Source: CAYVFC01 sp964450715
Lineage (GTDB): Bacteria; Myxococcota_A; Polyangia; Polyangiales; JAFGIB01
Reading direction: 5' to 3'
NCBI GenBank assembly: GCA_964450715.1
Contig: CAYVFC010000110.1
Location: 1 to 26,804, forward strand
DNA: 26,804 bases
Shown: one piece after another, positions 7,598 to 15,772 of the stretch
Layout of the letters: each line of letters begins with the position of its first letter
How positions within the stretch are numbered: the first letter of the stretch is position 1
Notes under the pieces: generated by a model
What the model saw: only the letters and a program-made list of their open reading frames with translations
Told to the model about the DNA's origin: nothing
Database searches by the model: none
Made by a program: the position numbers and the translations under genes

Positions 7598-9139
7598 ATG
7601 GCAAATCGGGTAAACGCGTATACGGCTATCATATCGTTGGTCCTTTCCATGGTCGCCTGGAGCGGCTGCGAGGAAGAGCTGCGGCAAACCGTAGCGGACA
7701 ACACCTACACGGGCGCGGCAGCAGGTTCGGCCGGCGATCCCTACTACGGCGTGGGAGGCACTGCTGGCGGTGTTGATACTTCGTATCAACCCGTCGCCGG
7801 GAGCGGCGGTTCGACGCAGCCACCGCCAGGAGACGAGGGAAGCGACGATATCGCTCCGGTAGTGGACGACGACGACGGCCCGGGAGATTTGGATCAACCC
7901 GTGGACGACGCGGTCGACCTCGACCCTCCCCCGAACTCGGTCGGCCTCAAGCCGCTGGTTCGCAATCCCAGGTACGCTTCGCTGGCGCCGCCGCTGGGCG
8001 AGCCGCTGCCCTCGGCACCCGCGGGCCAGTGGACCTGGGTGCAGATCGACGGCGCCATGAGCCGCGACGGCTCGCCGGCCGGCTTCTATTACAAGTTCAG
8101 CACCACCGGCAGCAAGAACCTCCTGGTCTACCTGGTCGGCGGCGGAGCCTGCCAGGATGTCTTCTTCTGCTCCAACAACCCTCCCAACAAGGATTCGAGC
8201 CTGACGGCCGAGGGCTACATGGAGGGCGCCTTCAACCTGATGGGCCCCACCCCCGCCCCGCAGGACCCGACGCTTCCCATGTGGCAGACCGGTATCTTCA
8301 AGGACGACCCGGCCAACCCCTGCCGCGACTGGAACATGGTCTTCATCCCCTACGTCACCGGAGACGTGTACGCGGGCGACAACCCCAACGGCGCCGTGCC
8401 CGGCTACACGCCGCCCAACGGCCAGCTGAACTTCGTGGGCCGCAAAAACATGGAGCTGTTCGTCTCGCGTATCATGGCGACCTTCCAGGACACCCCGCTG
8501 GCGCTGCTGGCCGGTTCGAGCGCGGGCGGGCTGGGCGCGCTCATGTCGGCCAGCCTCTTTGCCGACAGCCTGATCGACCACGGCACCGCCCCGGGCGGCG
8601 CGAGCGGGTTCATCGTGGACGATGCCGGCCCCATTTTCGACGACGAGTACACGCCCGTCTGCCTGCAAAGGCGCTACCGGGAGCTGTTCGGGCTGGACCG
8701 CACCTTCCCCGCTGACTGCGAGGGCTGCTTCAACGCCGACGGCGGCGGCATGGTGGCCGGTTACCTGGCCCATCTCGTCGATAAGTACCCCAACAACCTG
8801 CTGGGCGGTCTCATCGACAGCGACAACGACGAGATCATGCAGCTGTTCTACAGCGACGGGTACAACGACTGCGATCCCAACGCCTACCCGCCCATCACCT
8901 TCCCGCTGACCATGACCGACCTGGCCTGGGCGGCGCGCTACCGCGAGGGGCTGCTCGACCTGGTCAACAACCACATGCAGCGCATGAGCAGCTACCTTTG
9001 GCCCGGCACCAAGCACCAGAACCTGTTCATGGCGGGCACGGTCGACCGCTTCTACGAGAAGAACGGCCTGGAGATGACCGTGGCCGAGTGGCTGACGAAG
9101 TTGCTGCAGGGCGAGGAGCTTCACCTCGGGCTGCAGTAG
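7598..9139 (+). CDS. pectinacetylesterase-family lipoprotein
   Basis: A 513-residue secreted esterase of the pectinacetylesterase/Notum-like family (PF03283). The start MANRVNAY at 7598 was chosen because GGAG lies about eight bases upstream; in-frame GTG and ATG codons at 7580-7592 lack such spacing. A signal peptide ends in WSGC (Cys24), an atypical lipobox with Trp at -3. A low-complexity Gly/Pro/Asp linker runs to about residue 110. The esterase core has LVYLVGGGACQD (oxyanion region), then GSSAGG with the probable nucleophile Ser308, and a late HQNLFMAG segment where the family places its His. Plant-type members remove acetyl groups from pectin; bacterial substrates are largely untested. 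It is probably controlled by the divergent AraC regulator through the GTCAC array. Confidence 0.85.
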   Translation: MANRVNAYTAIISLVLSMVAWSGCEEELRQTVADNTYTGAAAGSAGDPYYGVGGTAGGVDTSYQPVAGSGGSTQPPPGDEGSDDIAPVVDDDDGPGDLDQPVDDAVDLDPPPNSVGLKPLVRNPRYASLAPPLGEPLPSAPAGQWTWVQIDGAMSRDGSPAGFYYKFSTTGSKNLLVYLVGGGACQDVFFCSNNPPNKDSSLTAEGYMEGAFNLMGPTPAPQDPTLPMWQTGIFKDDPANPCRDWNMVFIPYVTGDVYAGDNPNGAVPGYTPPNGQLNFVGRKNMELFVSRIMATFQDTPLALLAGSSAGGLGALMSASLFADSLIDHGTAPGGASGFIVDDAGPIFDDEYTPVCLQRRYRELFGLDRTFPADCEGCFNADGGGMVAGYLAHLVDKYPNNLLGGLIDSDNDEIMQLFYSDGYNDCDPNAYPPITFPLTMTDLAWAARYREGLLDLVNNHMQRMSSYLWPGTKHQNLFMAGTVDRFYEKNGLEMTVAEWLTKLLQGEELHLGLQ

Positions 9140-9155
9140 ACGATAAAACGAGGGA

Positions 9156-9242
9156 ACGGACGCGATAAACTCAAAAGGGCCACCAACGCGGAAGCCCATC
9201 ACTCCCCTTCGGCGCCGGCTTTTTTGAGTTTATCGCGTCCGT
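9156..9242. repeat. long perfect palindrome (REP/MITE-like element)
   Basis: A 21-base arm at 9156-9176 (ACGGACGCGATAAACTC then AAAA) is exactly complementary to 9222-9242, with a 45-base loop. The GGACGGACGCGATAAA style of end resembles repeats mobilised by REP-associated IS200-like transposases, known from memory, not from a search. It lies between convergent genes and adjoins a broken DUF362-like frame at 9249. A secondary role as a bidirectional terminator is possible because T and A runs flank the stem. Confidence 0.65.
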
Positions 9243-9248
9243 CCCCAT

Positions 9249-9551
9249 TTACCATTTATCAGCCACCATGGCCCGAGCGGCCGCGGGCCAGGTGACCGCC
9301 GCATGCGGGTTGCCGGAGTTGGCAGCCACCTTGATCAGCACGCTGTCACCCGCTCCGAGCCAGGAGAGGTCGAGACGGGAGAGGCGGTGCGGTGAGTGCG
9401 GTTTGCGATCCCTCATCCCGATCAACATCGCCCCGGAACCCATTGCTGGCATTGACGCGGGATACCAAGCCGTTGACGCCGGGGTACCTCGCTGCAGCTC
9501 CGGGTCTGGAACCCGCGATCCTTTCCCGATCGCGGCGGTATTCACCGTCAC
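9249..9551 (-). pseudogene. N-terminal fragment of a DUF362-like protein
   Basis: This minus-strand frame of 100 residues contains a protein-like segment, LDLSWLGAGDSVLIKVAANS then GNPHAAVTWPAAARAMVADKW. It resembles the start of DUF362 proteins, where a beta strand VLIKxN is followed by a PATT-type motif. The frame stops exactly at the edge of the long palindrome at 9242. I read it as a 5' remnant cut off by insertion of, or recombination at, that palindrome. The first 40 residues are less convincing. It could still be a chance open frame. Confidence 0.4.
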
Positions 9552-10576
9552 CGGCCCTCGTTCCGTTCCCTGATCTCCCTCTGGAAGCTGAGCGGAGTAC
9601 GCTTTTCCCAGCGATTGAAAGCGCGATAGAAAGCGGCCACCTCGGAGAAGCCGAGCAGGAAGGAGATCTCGCCCATGCTGAGCCCGCCCTTTTCCAGGTA
9701 GCGCCGCGCCAGCTCGCGCCGCACCTCGTCGGCCAGCTTCTTGAAGGTGGTGCCCTCCTCGCGCAGCCGCCGGTGCAAGGTGCGACGGCTGATGTGAAGC
9801 TGCTCGGCGATGCGGTCGACGTTCAGATCCCTCCCGGCCAGCTGCTTGGTCACCAGTCTGCGTACGCGATCGGATACGGTATCGCTGCCGGGAAGCTCGC
9901 TCAACAGCTGGTCAGCGTGGCGGCGGAGCACCGAGTGCAGCTTGGGATCCGCGCTGCGGAGCTTCATGTCCATAAGGCTGGCGTCGAACACGAAGGCGTC
10001 GCCCGGCGCTTCAAAACGAATGAAGACGTTTTCGCCGTATGCTTTCCGATAGGCAGAGAGGTCGGACGGGGCCGGGTAGTCGAACCAGATCTCGATATCG
10101 CTCGGCAGGTCCGAGCCCAGCCAGAGGCTCACGATGCGGAAAAAGGCCGCCGACTGGAAGTCGGCGGACGCGCGGCTGAGCGGAACCCGCGTACGCAGCC
10201 AGGCGTAAACCTTTCCCCCTTTTTCCTCCTGGTAGAAATCTGCCACGTCGCTGATCAGAGGTATGTAGCGGTTGACCACGTCGATAGCCTCGCGCGCGGT
10301 CGCGCAAGAGGTCGCGGCATACTCGAGAATGTCGTAGTCCCCCATGCTGGCTGCTTCCGCGGCGTGTAACCCGATGTCCGGGTTTCCGGTCAACTCGATC
10401 GCCCCCCGCAACAGCTCCTCCAGGATCCCCAGAGAAAGCCTGTCGTCTATCTTGGCCTCCATCAGCGGCCGGATGAGCTCCGTTGGAATGGCCGGGTGCC
10501 CTTGCAGCACCTTGAGAAAGGGCCTGACGACCAGCATCGAGCAGGTGAGCCCGGAGGCGGGGGGAACGGTGGCCAC
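9548..10576 (-). CDS. AraC-family transcriptional regulator 2
   Basis: A 342-residue regulator with the same two-part design as regulator 1 but clearly divergent in sequence. The PF12625-type sensor domain covers about residues 25-205 (for example MGDYDILEYAATSCATAREAIDVV). The DNA-binding region is C-terminal (IAEQLHISRRTLHRRLREEG, then LSMGEISFLLGFSEVAAFYRAFNRWEKRTP). The GTG at 10576 has no good ribosome site; the ATG 13 codons later (MLVVRPFLKVL) is a reasonable alternative. It is convergent with the pectinacetylesterase. Its target is unknown; the three 67-bp elements upstream of the lipoprotein hydrolases are one candidate. Confidence 0.85.
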   Translation of the reverse strand: MATVPPASGLTCSMLVVRPFLKVLQGHPAIPTELIRPLMEAKIDDRLSLGILEELLRGAIELTGNPDIGLHAAEAASMGDYDILEYAATSCATAREAIDVVNRYIPLISDVADFYQEEKGGKVYAWLRTRVPLSRASADFQSAAFFRIVSLWLGSDLPSDIEIWFDYPAPSDLSAYRKAYGENVFIRFEAPGDAFVFDASLMDMKLRSADPKLHSVLRRHADQLLSELPGSDTVSDRVRRLVTKQLAGRDLNVDRIAEQLHISRRTLHRRLREEGTTFKKLADEVRRELARRYLEKGGLSMGEISFLLGFSEVAAFYRAFNRWEKRTPLSFQREIRERNEGR

Positions 10577-10654
10577 GGTCCATTATTTATCAAGGATCCT
10601 GGGCGGTTTAAAGAGGCTTGCTCTCCCGTCCAAGCAGGGATGTCCAAACCGGGA

Positions 10655-10684
10655 CTTGCGGGAGGGGGCAAGCCCCTACCCTAC
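10655..10684. repeat. GTAGGG-type palindrome
   Basis: GGGAGGGGGC, an AA loop and GCCCCTACCCTAC form a hairpin just downstream of the receptor fragment's stop codon. It belongs to the same dispersed repeat family as the copies near 4341 and 6109 and may end transcription on the minus strand. Confidence 0.45.
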
Positions 10685-11600
10685 GGCTCCCAGCGGGCGC
10701 CCAGCGAGAACCAGAAGGTGCGACCCGGCCCCGGGTCAAAGGGATTGGCGTCGTAGTCGTCCAGGAGGTTCTTGATGGTGAAGGAGACCGCGTAGTCGTC
10801 CCAGAGCCGCTGGCTTAGCTTGAAGTTGAGCATGACCGGATCGTGCAGCCAGACGGTGGTGTAAAAGTCCGTGCTGTACGGTGTATCCAGCGTTTCCGGC
10901 CGACTCTGCATCACGTATACCCGCTGGTTCAGCCGGACGCTGCTCCAGAGCATGACGCCGGTCCCGGATACGAAATCGACCGCCGCCGAGGCGAAGAGGG
11001 AGTGCTCCGGCGTGAACTCCACGTAAGCGCCCTTGTTCACCGTACGCCCGGGGTTGTAGTCGCGGTTGCGCGCGTGCAGGAAGGTGTAGCCCACCGAGAC
11101 GCTCAGCAGATCCACGACCGAGAAGCGGGGAACCCGCACCTGCACCCGGCCGTCCAGCCCCTGGGCGACCATGCGGTCGCCATTGGTGGGCGGCTCGTCG
11201 CGGCCCAGCTTGACGATACGGTCGTCGACCACCGTGAAGAAGTAGTCGCTGCCCAGGGTGAGCCGGTCATCGAGCAGGCTGAGCTCCGGACCGGCGTTTA
11301 TGCTGTAAGAACGCTCCGGCTTCAGCCCCACGTCCAGCTCCTCGGTCTCCACCTTGGCGTACTCGCTCAGGGTGGGAAAGCGGGTCTTGGCCGCCACCGC
11401 CGCCCGCAGGCGCAACAACCCCTCGAGCAGGTCGTAGACGACCCCCAGCGCCGGGTTGACCGACTCGCGGGTGCCCAGCAGAGACCCCCGGTCGCCCACC
11501 ACGTACTGCTGCTGCATCTCGCCGTCCACCAGCAGTTTGTATTGCAGGAAACGCTGCACGTCGTAGGAGAGACCCAGGGAGAGATGCAAGCGCGGCGGCA
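10681..11600 (-). pseudogene. TonB-dependent receptor, C-terminal barrel fragment
   Basis: About 300 residues of an outer-membrane beta barrel. Recognisable features are alternating amphipathic strands, the segment ESVNPALGVVYDLLEGLLRLR followed by AKTRFPTLSEYAKVE (the NPxLGLVY and FRxPTLxEL region of TonB-dependent receptors), and the late NLLDDYDANPFDPGPGRTFW segment before the end. Intact receptors are about 600-750 residues with a signal peptide, TonB box and plug; all of these are missing. Receptor-like sequence stops near 11592, where sequence reading as a binding protein begins on the opposite strand. The open frame continues to 11652, but those residues (Pro/Ser/Arg) are shadow of the other gene. 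Intact versions import iron chelates or cobalamin. Confidence 0.75.
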
Positions 11601-12473
11601 TGCGCGACCGAGACCAGGACACGGGTTGCGGTACCGGCCCCGGCGACTTCACCCTCGACCGCCCCGACTCCGGCGGCTCGGCCGACGGTGACGGTGACCG
11701 ACAGCCTGGGACGACAGGTACAGGTGCCCGTAGCGGCAGAGCGCATCGCCTGTCTCTACGCCTTCACCGGCCACGTGGTGGCCATGCTGGGCAAAGCGGA
11801 ACAGATCGTGGCCGTGTCCAACGGGCTCAAGCGCGACGTGCTGCTCAATACCCTCTATCCCTCCATCGGCCGGGCCCGGGTGCCCAAGGCCCAGGGCGCG
11901 CTGAACGTCGAAGAGCTGGTCAACGCCCGGCCGGATCTGGTGCTGCTCTCCGGTGACATCGGTCGGCGTGAAAGGGAACGGATCAAGCTCGAGCGCTTCT
12001 CCATCCCCTATCTGGTCATCGACTTCTCCACCATCGCCGGGCAGCAGCAGGCCATCGCGGCCATCGGCAGGGCCATCGGCGCGGAAAAGCAAGCCGAGCA
12101 GTATATCCGCTACTACGATGAAACGCTGGACCGCCTGGCAGCCGGCACCGCCGACCTGCCCGCCGAGCAGAGGGTGCGCCTCTACCAGGCCACCACCGAT
12201 CCGACCCGGACCGTGGCCGGCCGGAGCTTGCCCGTGCAGTGGATGCGCCGCATCGGTATCGACAACCTGGCCGCCGGGCTGCCGCAGGGACGCGAGAACC
12301 AGGTCGGCATCGAACAGCTCCTGCTCTGGAACCCCGACGTCATCGTCGCCAACGAGCCGGGGGTGGTCGAAGCGGTGAGGGCCAATCCCCAGTGGGCCAC
12401 GCTGCGGGCGCTCAGCAAAGGCCCGCACCACGATCGAGGAAGTGCGCGCCTTGGACGGTACCTGCCTCCTTGA
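11601..12473 (+). pseudogene. periplasmic metal/cobalamin-binding protein, broken at both ends
   Basis: It resembles the TroA/BtuF/FepB-type substrate-binding component of an ABC importer: TVTDSLGRQVQVPVAAERIA at the mature N-terminus, then NVEELVNARPDLVLLSG, and QLLLWNPDVIVANEPG near the end. An ORF can start at GTG 11688. The frame is open upstream and reads SAAAC followed by a Thr/Pro/Ala-rich linker, like a lipoprotein mature end, but no hydrophobic signal peptide precedes it, only sequence antisense to the receptor barrel. The C-terminus departs from the family after about WATLRAL (near 12417) and ends in an unrelated Gly/Arg-rich tail. I therefore call it a pseudogene remnant of the same uptake locus as the receptor. 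Confidence 0.65.
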
Positions 12474-12624
12474 CCGCGAAAGGGTCACCCTCGGCCCCAA
12501 GGTCAAGGCCGTGCTGCTCGACCACGCCTGCACCCTTCTGGTCCACCGCCCGGATGCGACGACGACTTCCGGCGCCCCTTCACCCTGGCATACTTGCAGC
12601 AAGGAACAGCTACGCGTCTACTGA
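12425..12624 (+). other. unidentified open-frame fragment
   Basis: After the binding-protein similarity ends, a different frame reads TTIEEVRALDGTCLLDRERV and continues VTLGPKVKAVLLDHACTLLVH. It is protein-like in composition but I cannot assign it. The LDG-x-L-x-D rhythm is faintly like diadenylate-cyclase-type sensor domains, which is only a guess. An ATG-initiated version starts at 12442 or a little upstream. It may be a fragment of a third gene joined at the recombination scar. Confidence 0.25.
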
Positions 12625-12632
12625 CCTCCTGG

Positions 12633-12657
12633 CTAACGAAAGGCGCTCTACAGCGCC
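12633..12657 (-). terminator. hairpin terminator overlapping the ferritin stop codon
   Basis: On the minus strand GGCGCT, GTAG and AGCGCC (12657-12642) form a perfect 6-bp stem with a 4-base loop, followed by TTTCGTT. The ferritin TAG stop lies in the loop. The short T-run makes it a moderate intrinsic terminator. Confidence 0.45.
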
Positions 12658-13163
12658 AAGCCCGCGGGCGGATTGAAGATCCTGGTTGCCAGCTCACGGT
12701 CGATCATGAGCAGCCCGTGCCCGCTGTCTCCGACCCGTCTCAGATCCTGCACGATCTTGTCCGCGGACGACTCCTCCTCCACCTGCTCGGCCACGAACCA
12801 CTGCAGGAACTCTCGCGCCATGTGGTCCTTCTCCTCGACCGCGAGATCCACCAGATCGTTGATCAGCCCGGTCACCTTTTGCTCGTGCTCGTAAACGTGC
12901 TCGAAAACGGCCAGCGTACAGTCCCATTCGCGGGGCGGGGCCTCGATGGCATCCAGCACCACCCTGCCCCCGCGGTCATTGAGAAACCCGTAAAACTTGG
13001 CCGCGTGGGCCATCTCCTCCTTGACCTGAACCCGCATCCAGTTCGCGAACCCCGGCAGGCTCGTATGATCGAAATATGCGCCCATGGAACCATACAGGTA
13101 CGACGAGTACAGCTCCGCGTTGATCTGCTTGTTGATGGCTTCTTCGAGTCGCTTGCTGATCAT
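12648..13163 (-). CDS. ftnA: bacterial non-haem ferritin
   Basis: A 171-residue ferritin expected to form a 24-subunit cage that oxidises Fe(II) and stores Fe(III) in the cytoplasm. Ferroxidase ligands are all present at the positions known from E. coli FtnA: Glu17, Glu50, His53, Glu94, Gln127 and Glu130. The length is normal for the family, and there is no haem-ligand Met in the position typical of bacterioferritin. AGGAGG (13169-13174) lies five bases before the ATG. It ends at a small hairpin. It is next to a decayed iron/cobalamin uptake locus, but the gene itself looks intact. No Fur-like box was seen in the upstream 150 bases. Confidence 0.93.
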   Translation of the reverse strand: MISKRLEEAINKQINAELYSSYLYGSMGAYFDHTSLPGFANWMRVQVKEEMAHAAKFYGFLNDRGGRVVLDAIEAPPREWDCTLAVFEHVYEHEQKVTGLINDLVDLAVEEKDHMAREFLQWFVAEQVEEESSADKIVQDLRRVGDSGHGLLMIDRELATRIFNPPAGLAL

Positions 13164-13321
13164 CTCGTCCTCCTGTCTCGATGAGACACTTCACCCTCTC
13201 CCCCCGATTGACTGCATTCCCCGTGCCAAGGGCGCGTCGGCCGGCGCTCTCTGCTCCAAGCGGAGCCCACCGTCCTTCGAGAACGGAATTTTCTCTTTTA
13301 CCGGCCCCTCGACCGTTGGAC

Positions 13322-13535
13322 CGACCGGCGTTGTGGTTTTTGTTCTACGGGAGGGAAAAAGCCCCTCCCCTACGCGCTCGCTTACGACATCACCTACCGA
13401 CGGCTTGGCGCACAACCGAAAATTCGTAGGGGCAGGCCTTGCGCACGACCGGCGTTGTGGTTTTTGTTCTACGGGAGGGAAAAAGCCTCTCCCCTACGCG
13501 CTCGCTTACGACATCACCTACCGGCGGCCTGGCGC
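13322..13535. repeat. direct repeat, 122-bp period
   Basis: About 92 bases starting CGACCGGCGTTGTGG at 13322 recur at 13444 with three mismatches. Each copy contains the dispersed hairpin CTACGGGAGGG, AAAAAGCC and CCTCCCCTACG type arms, and the 30-base spacer holds another GTAGGGGC half-site (13428). It occupies most of the gap between the ferritin and the glycoside-hydrolase-like gene. I see no gene here; the open frames across it are low-quality. Confidence 0.75.
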
Positions 13536-13586
13536 ACGACCTTCAGGATGAACCGTACGAGGGAAGGAACAACGCGGGAGAAAGCC

Positions 13587-15383
13587 ATGAAAGCGCTACC
13601 GAGACCCTTTTTTGTCGCACTGCTCGTAATGACCGGCTGCGCTGACGACGACGGCGGTACGACCGGCTCGCGGGACGCGCAGAGCGGTACGGGCGGTCAA
13701 ATAACCGCCGGAACCGGCGGCACTGCCGGCGCGGCAGCCGAGGGCGGCACCGGCGGCTCGGCCGGAGCCTCTGGCGCTGACGCCGGAAGCAGCGGCGCAT
13801 CCGGCGAAGGAGGCACCGGCGGCAGTACGGCCGGCGAAGGAGGCGCGACCGCTGGCACCGGCGGCACCGGCGGCACCGGCGGCACCGGCGGCAGCGCCGG
13901 TACGGGCGGCAGCGCCGGTACGGCTGCCAACGTCGACTCCCCCCTGGCCATCAACCTGGCCTCGGTCACCTATTATTCGCGGCAGTGGACCTTCCTCGAT
14001 CTCACCAAGATGGGAGGCGGTTGGGCCTATGCCGCCAGCCCCGGACCGACCGACGACAACGGATGGGTGCTGTCGGGCGACGTCGGGCTGTTTCTCAACA
14101 CGGGTCTCGACGGTCACTATCCCGGCGGCAGGTATTTGGCGCTCTACGAAGGGCAGGCTAACTTCTTCACCCGGAGCATCATCTGGGACGCCGGCGGCAG
14201 CGAGATGCCCAACGACGCCGTGCTGAACCAGGCGCTCTCTACCCCGGGCCGCGCCGTGCTCGACATCACCCCGTCCAACAGCGGCTTCGTGCTCTCCTAT
14301 GACAGCATCGACGCGGCCGATCCGGTGCGCAACCTGAGGATCGTCCACCAGGACTACGAAACGACCCACGACACCCAGATCTTTCACCCCGATTTTCTCC
14401 GGAGCATAGAGCGGTTCAGCACGCTTCGCTTCATGGACCTGATGCGCACCAACGGCTCCACCCAGAGCGACTGGGCCGATCGCCCGCTACCGACCGACGC
14501 GCTTCAGGGAACCGACAAGGGCGTCGCTCTCGAGTATTTGGTCGAGCTGGCCAACCGGGTAAAGGCCGATGCCTGGTTCAACATCCCCCACCTGGCCACC
14601 GACGACTACGTGCTAAAATTTGCCGAGCTGGTCCGCGACCAGCTCGACCCGTCATTGAAGGTTTACGTCGAGTATTCCAACGAGGTCTGGAACGGTGGCT
14701 TCGAGCAGTACGCCCACGCCGCTGACATGGGCTCGGCCGCGGGTCTGGGCAGCGACCGCGACGCGGCGGACCGCTACTACTGCCGTCGCTCGGTCGAGAT
14801 CTTCAGCATCTTCGAGAACGCCTTTGCCGCCACCGGACGCCAGGGCCTGGTCCGGGTCATCGCCTCTCAAAACAGCCCCTGGTGGGCCTTACGGATGATG
14901 GACTGGGAAGACCCGACCACCGGCCGCCGCGCCATTGACGACGCGGACGCGTGGGCCGTGGCCCCTTACTTCTGCGGCAGCCCTTCGGACGACCCGGGAA
15001 CGGTCGCCGATCTGCTCGACGCCTGCCAGGCCGACGTCGCAGATACCCTGGCCAGCGCCAAAGAGATCGGCGACGCCGCCCGCAGCCACGGCGTCCCGCT
15101 CATCTCCTACGAGGGCGGACAGCACATCCGCAACGACGCCGCCGGGGACGCCGTCCAGCTCATCTACGACCAGGCCAACGACGCCTCCCGCATGGGAGAG
15201 CTTTACACCATGTATCTCGACCAGTGGCGCACCGACGGCGGCCAGATGTTCACCCTCTTCAGTTTGATCAGCGGCCAGAGCATCTACGGCCGTTGGGGCA
15301 TCCTGCTGGTCCAGGACGACTTCAGCTACCCCAAGTACCAGGCCGCCATGGACTTCATCACCGACAACCCGGTCTGGTGGTAA
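13587..15383 (+). CDS. secreted glycoside-hydrolase-like lipoprotein with a Gly/Thr linker
   Basis: A 598-residue lipoprotein. The ATG at 13587 follows GGGAG at six bases; the earlier in-frame starts lie inside the 122-bp repeat. The signal peptide ends MTGC (Cys18). Residues about 20-115 are Gly/Thr/Ala/Ser low complexity, including four tandem GGCACCGGC units near 13854-13889 and two 15-base units at 13890-13919. The catalytic-looking domain (about 118-598) has EYSNEVWNG with Glu366, like the Asn-Glu acid/base pair of clan GH-A glycosidases, and SYEGGQH with Glu509 as a plausible nucleophile. WAVAPYFCG between them fits a beta strand of a TIM barrel. Similar proteins are often annotated as cellulose-binding or hypothetical. 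The activity on a polysaccharide is an inference from these motifs. Confidence 0.65.
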   Translation: MKALPRPFFVALLVMTGCADDDGGTTGSRDAQSGTGGQITAGTGGTAGAAAEGGTGGSAGASGADAGSSGASGEGGTGGSTAGEGGATAGTGGTGGTGGTGGSAGTGGSAGTAANVDSPLAINLASVTYYSRQWTFLDLTKMGGGWAYAASPGPTDDNGWVLSGDVGLFLNTGLDGHYPGGRYLALYEGQANFFTRSIIWDAGGSEMPNDAVLNQALSTPGRAVLDITPSNSGFVLSYDSIDAADPVRNLRIVHQDYETTHDTQIFHPDFLRSIERFSTLRFMDLMRTNGSTQSDWADRPLPTDALQGTDKGVALEYLVELANRVKADAWFNIPHLATDDYVLKFAELVRDQLDPSLKVYVEYSNEVWNGGFEQYAHAADMGSAAGLGSDRDAADRYYCRRSVEIFSIFENAFAATGRQGLVRVIASQNSPWWALRMMDWEDPTTGRRAIDDADAWAVAPYFCGSPSDDPGTVADLLDACQADVADTLASAKEIGDAARSHGVPLISYEGGQHIRNDAAGDAVQLIYDQANDASRMGELYTMYLDQWRTDGGQMFTLFSLISGQSIYGRWGILLVQDDFSYPKYQAAMDFITDNPVWW

Positions 15384-15726
15384 ACCCGCTCCCGATCGAT
15401 CCGGATTCCTACAGCGCGCCGATGTTCGGCGGGTCGGCCGGGCACTCGCCGTCGTAAGTGGCGGTATCCACCCCGGGGCATCAACACCCCCATTCCTGTA
15501 ATCCTTTACAGTTGCCGTAGGGATCTGCCCAACCCCCGGAAAACTCTTTTGGCCTTCACGACAACATCAAAACAGGTGCAGGGTTTTCCCTAGGTCGCGT
15601 TCGGCGCTGTGCGCTGCTTCGCAAATACCATGAAAACCGGAAAAATACAGGACCGTTCCGGAACTGTGCCGGATAAAAATCGAGATTCGGGGGATGTGGG
15701 GGAGGAGGTCGAGTCGCTACCGGCTG
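15384..15726. other. non-coding gap
   Basis: I found no supportable gene. The small reverse frames across 15556-15847 have no family resemblance and cross the AbiEi operator. A short inverted repeat TGTAA, TCCT, TTACA occurs at about 15496-15510. No T-rich terminator was seen after the glycoside-hydrolase-like gene. Confidence 0.4.
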
Positions 15727-15772
15727 CGGAATAAGTGTTGACAAGATACGATTTGTGTATACGCTTATTCCG
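15727..15772 (+). promoter_or_regulatory. inverted-repeat operator and promoter of the AbiE pair
   Basis: CGGAATAAG (15727-15735) and CTTATTCCG (15764-15772) are perfect inverted repeats 28 bases apart; GT follows each arm after one differing base. Between them lies TTGACA (15738-15743), and TACGCT at 15760-15765, 16 bases on, is a plausible -10. The right arm touches the antitoxin ATG. Known AbiEi antitoxins repress their own operon by binding inverted repeats at the promoter, which fits this layout. Confidence 0.7.

Noticed and set aside
7529..9202. 557-codon minus-strand open frame opposite the pectinacetylesterase
   Set aside because: No family motif or ribosome site; antisense shadow of a gene with a clear GSSAGG core.
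12442..12624. The + frame after the binding protein as an intact small gene
   Set aside because: No ribosome site, Ser/His/Cys-rich end and position at a breakpoint; listed only as a fragment.
13854..13930. GGCACCGGC tandem units considered as a CRISPR or satellite array
   Set aside because: They are in frame within the lipoprotein linker, encode Gly-Thr-Gly repeats, and have no unique spacers.
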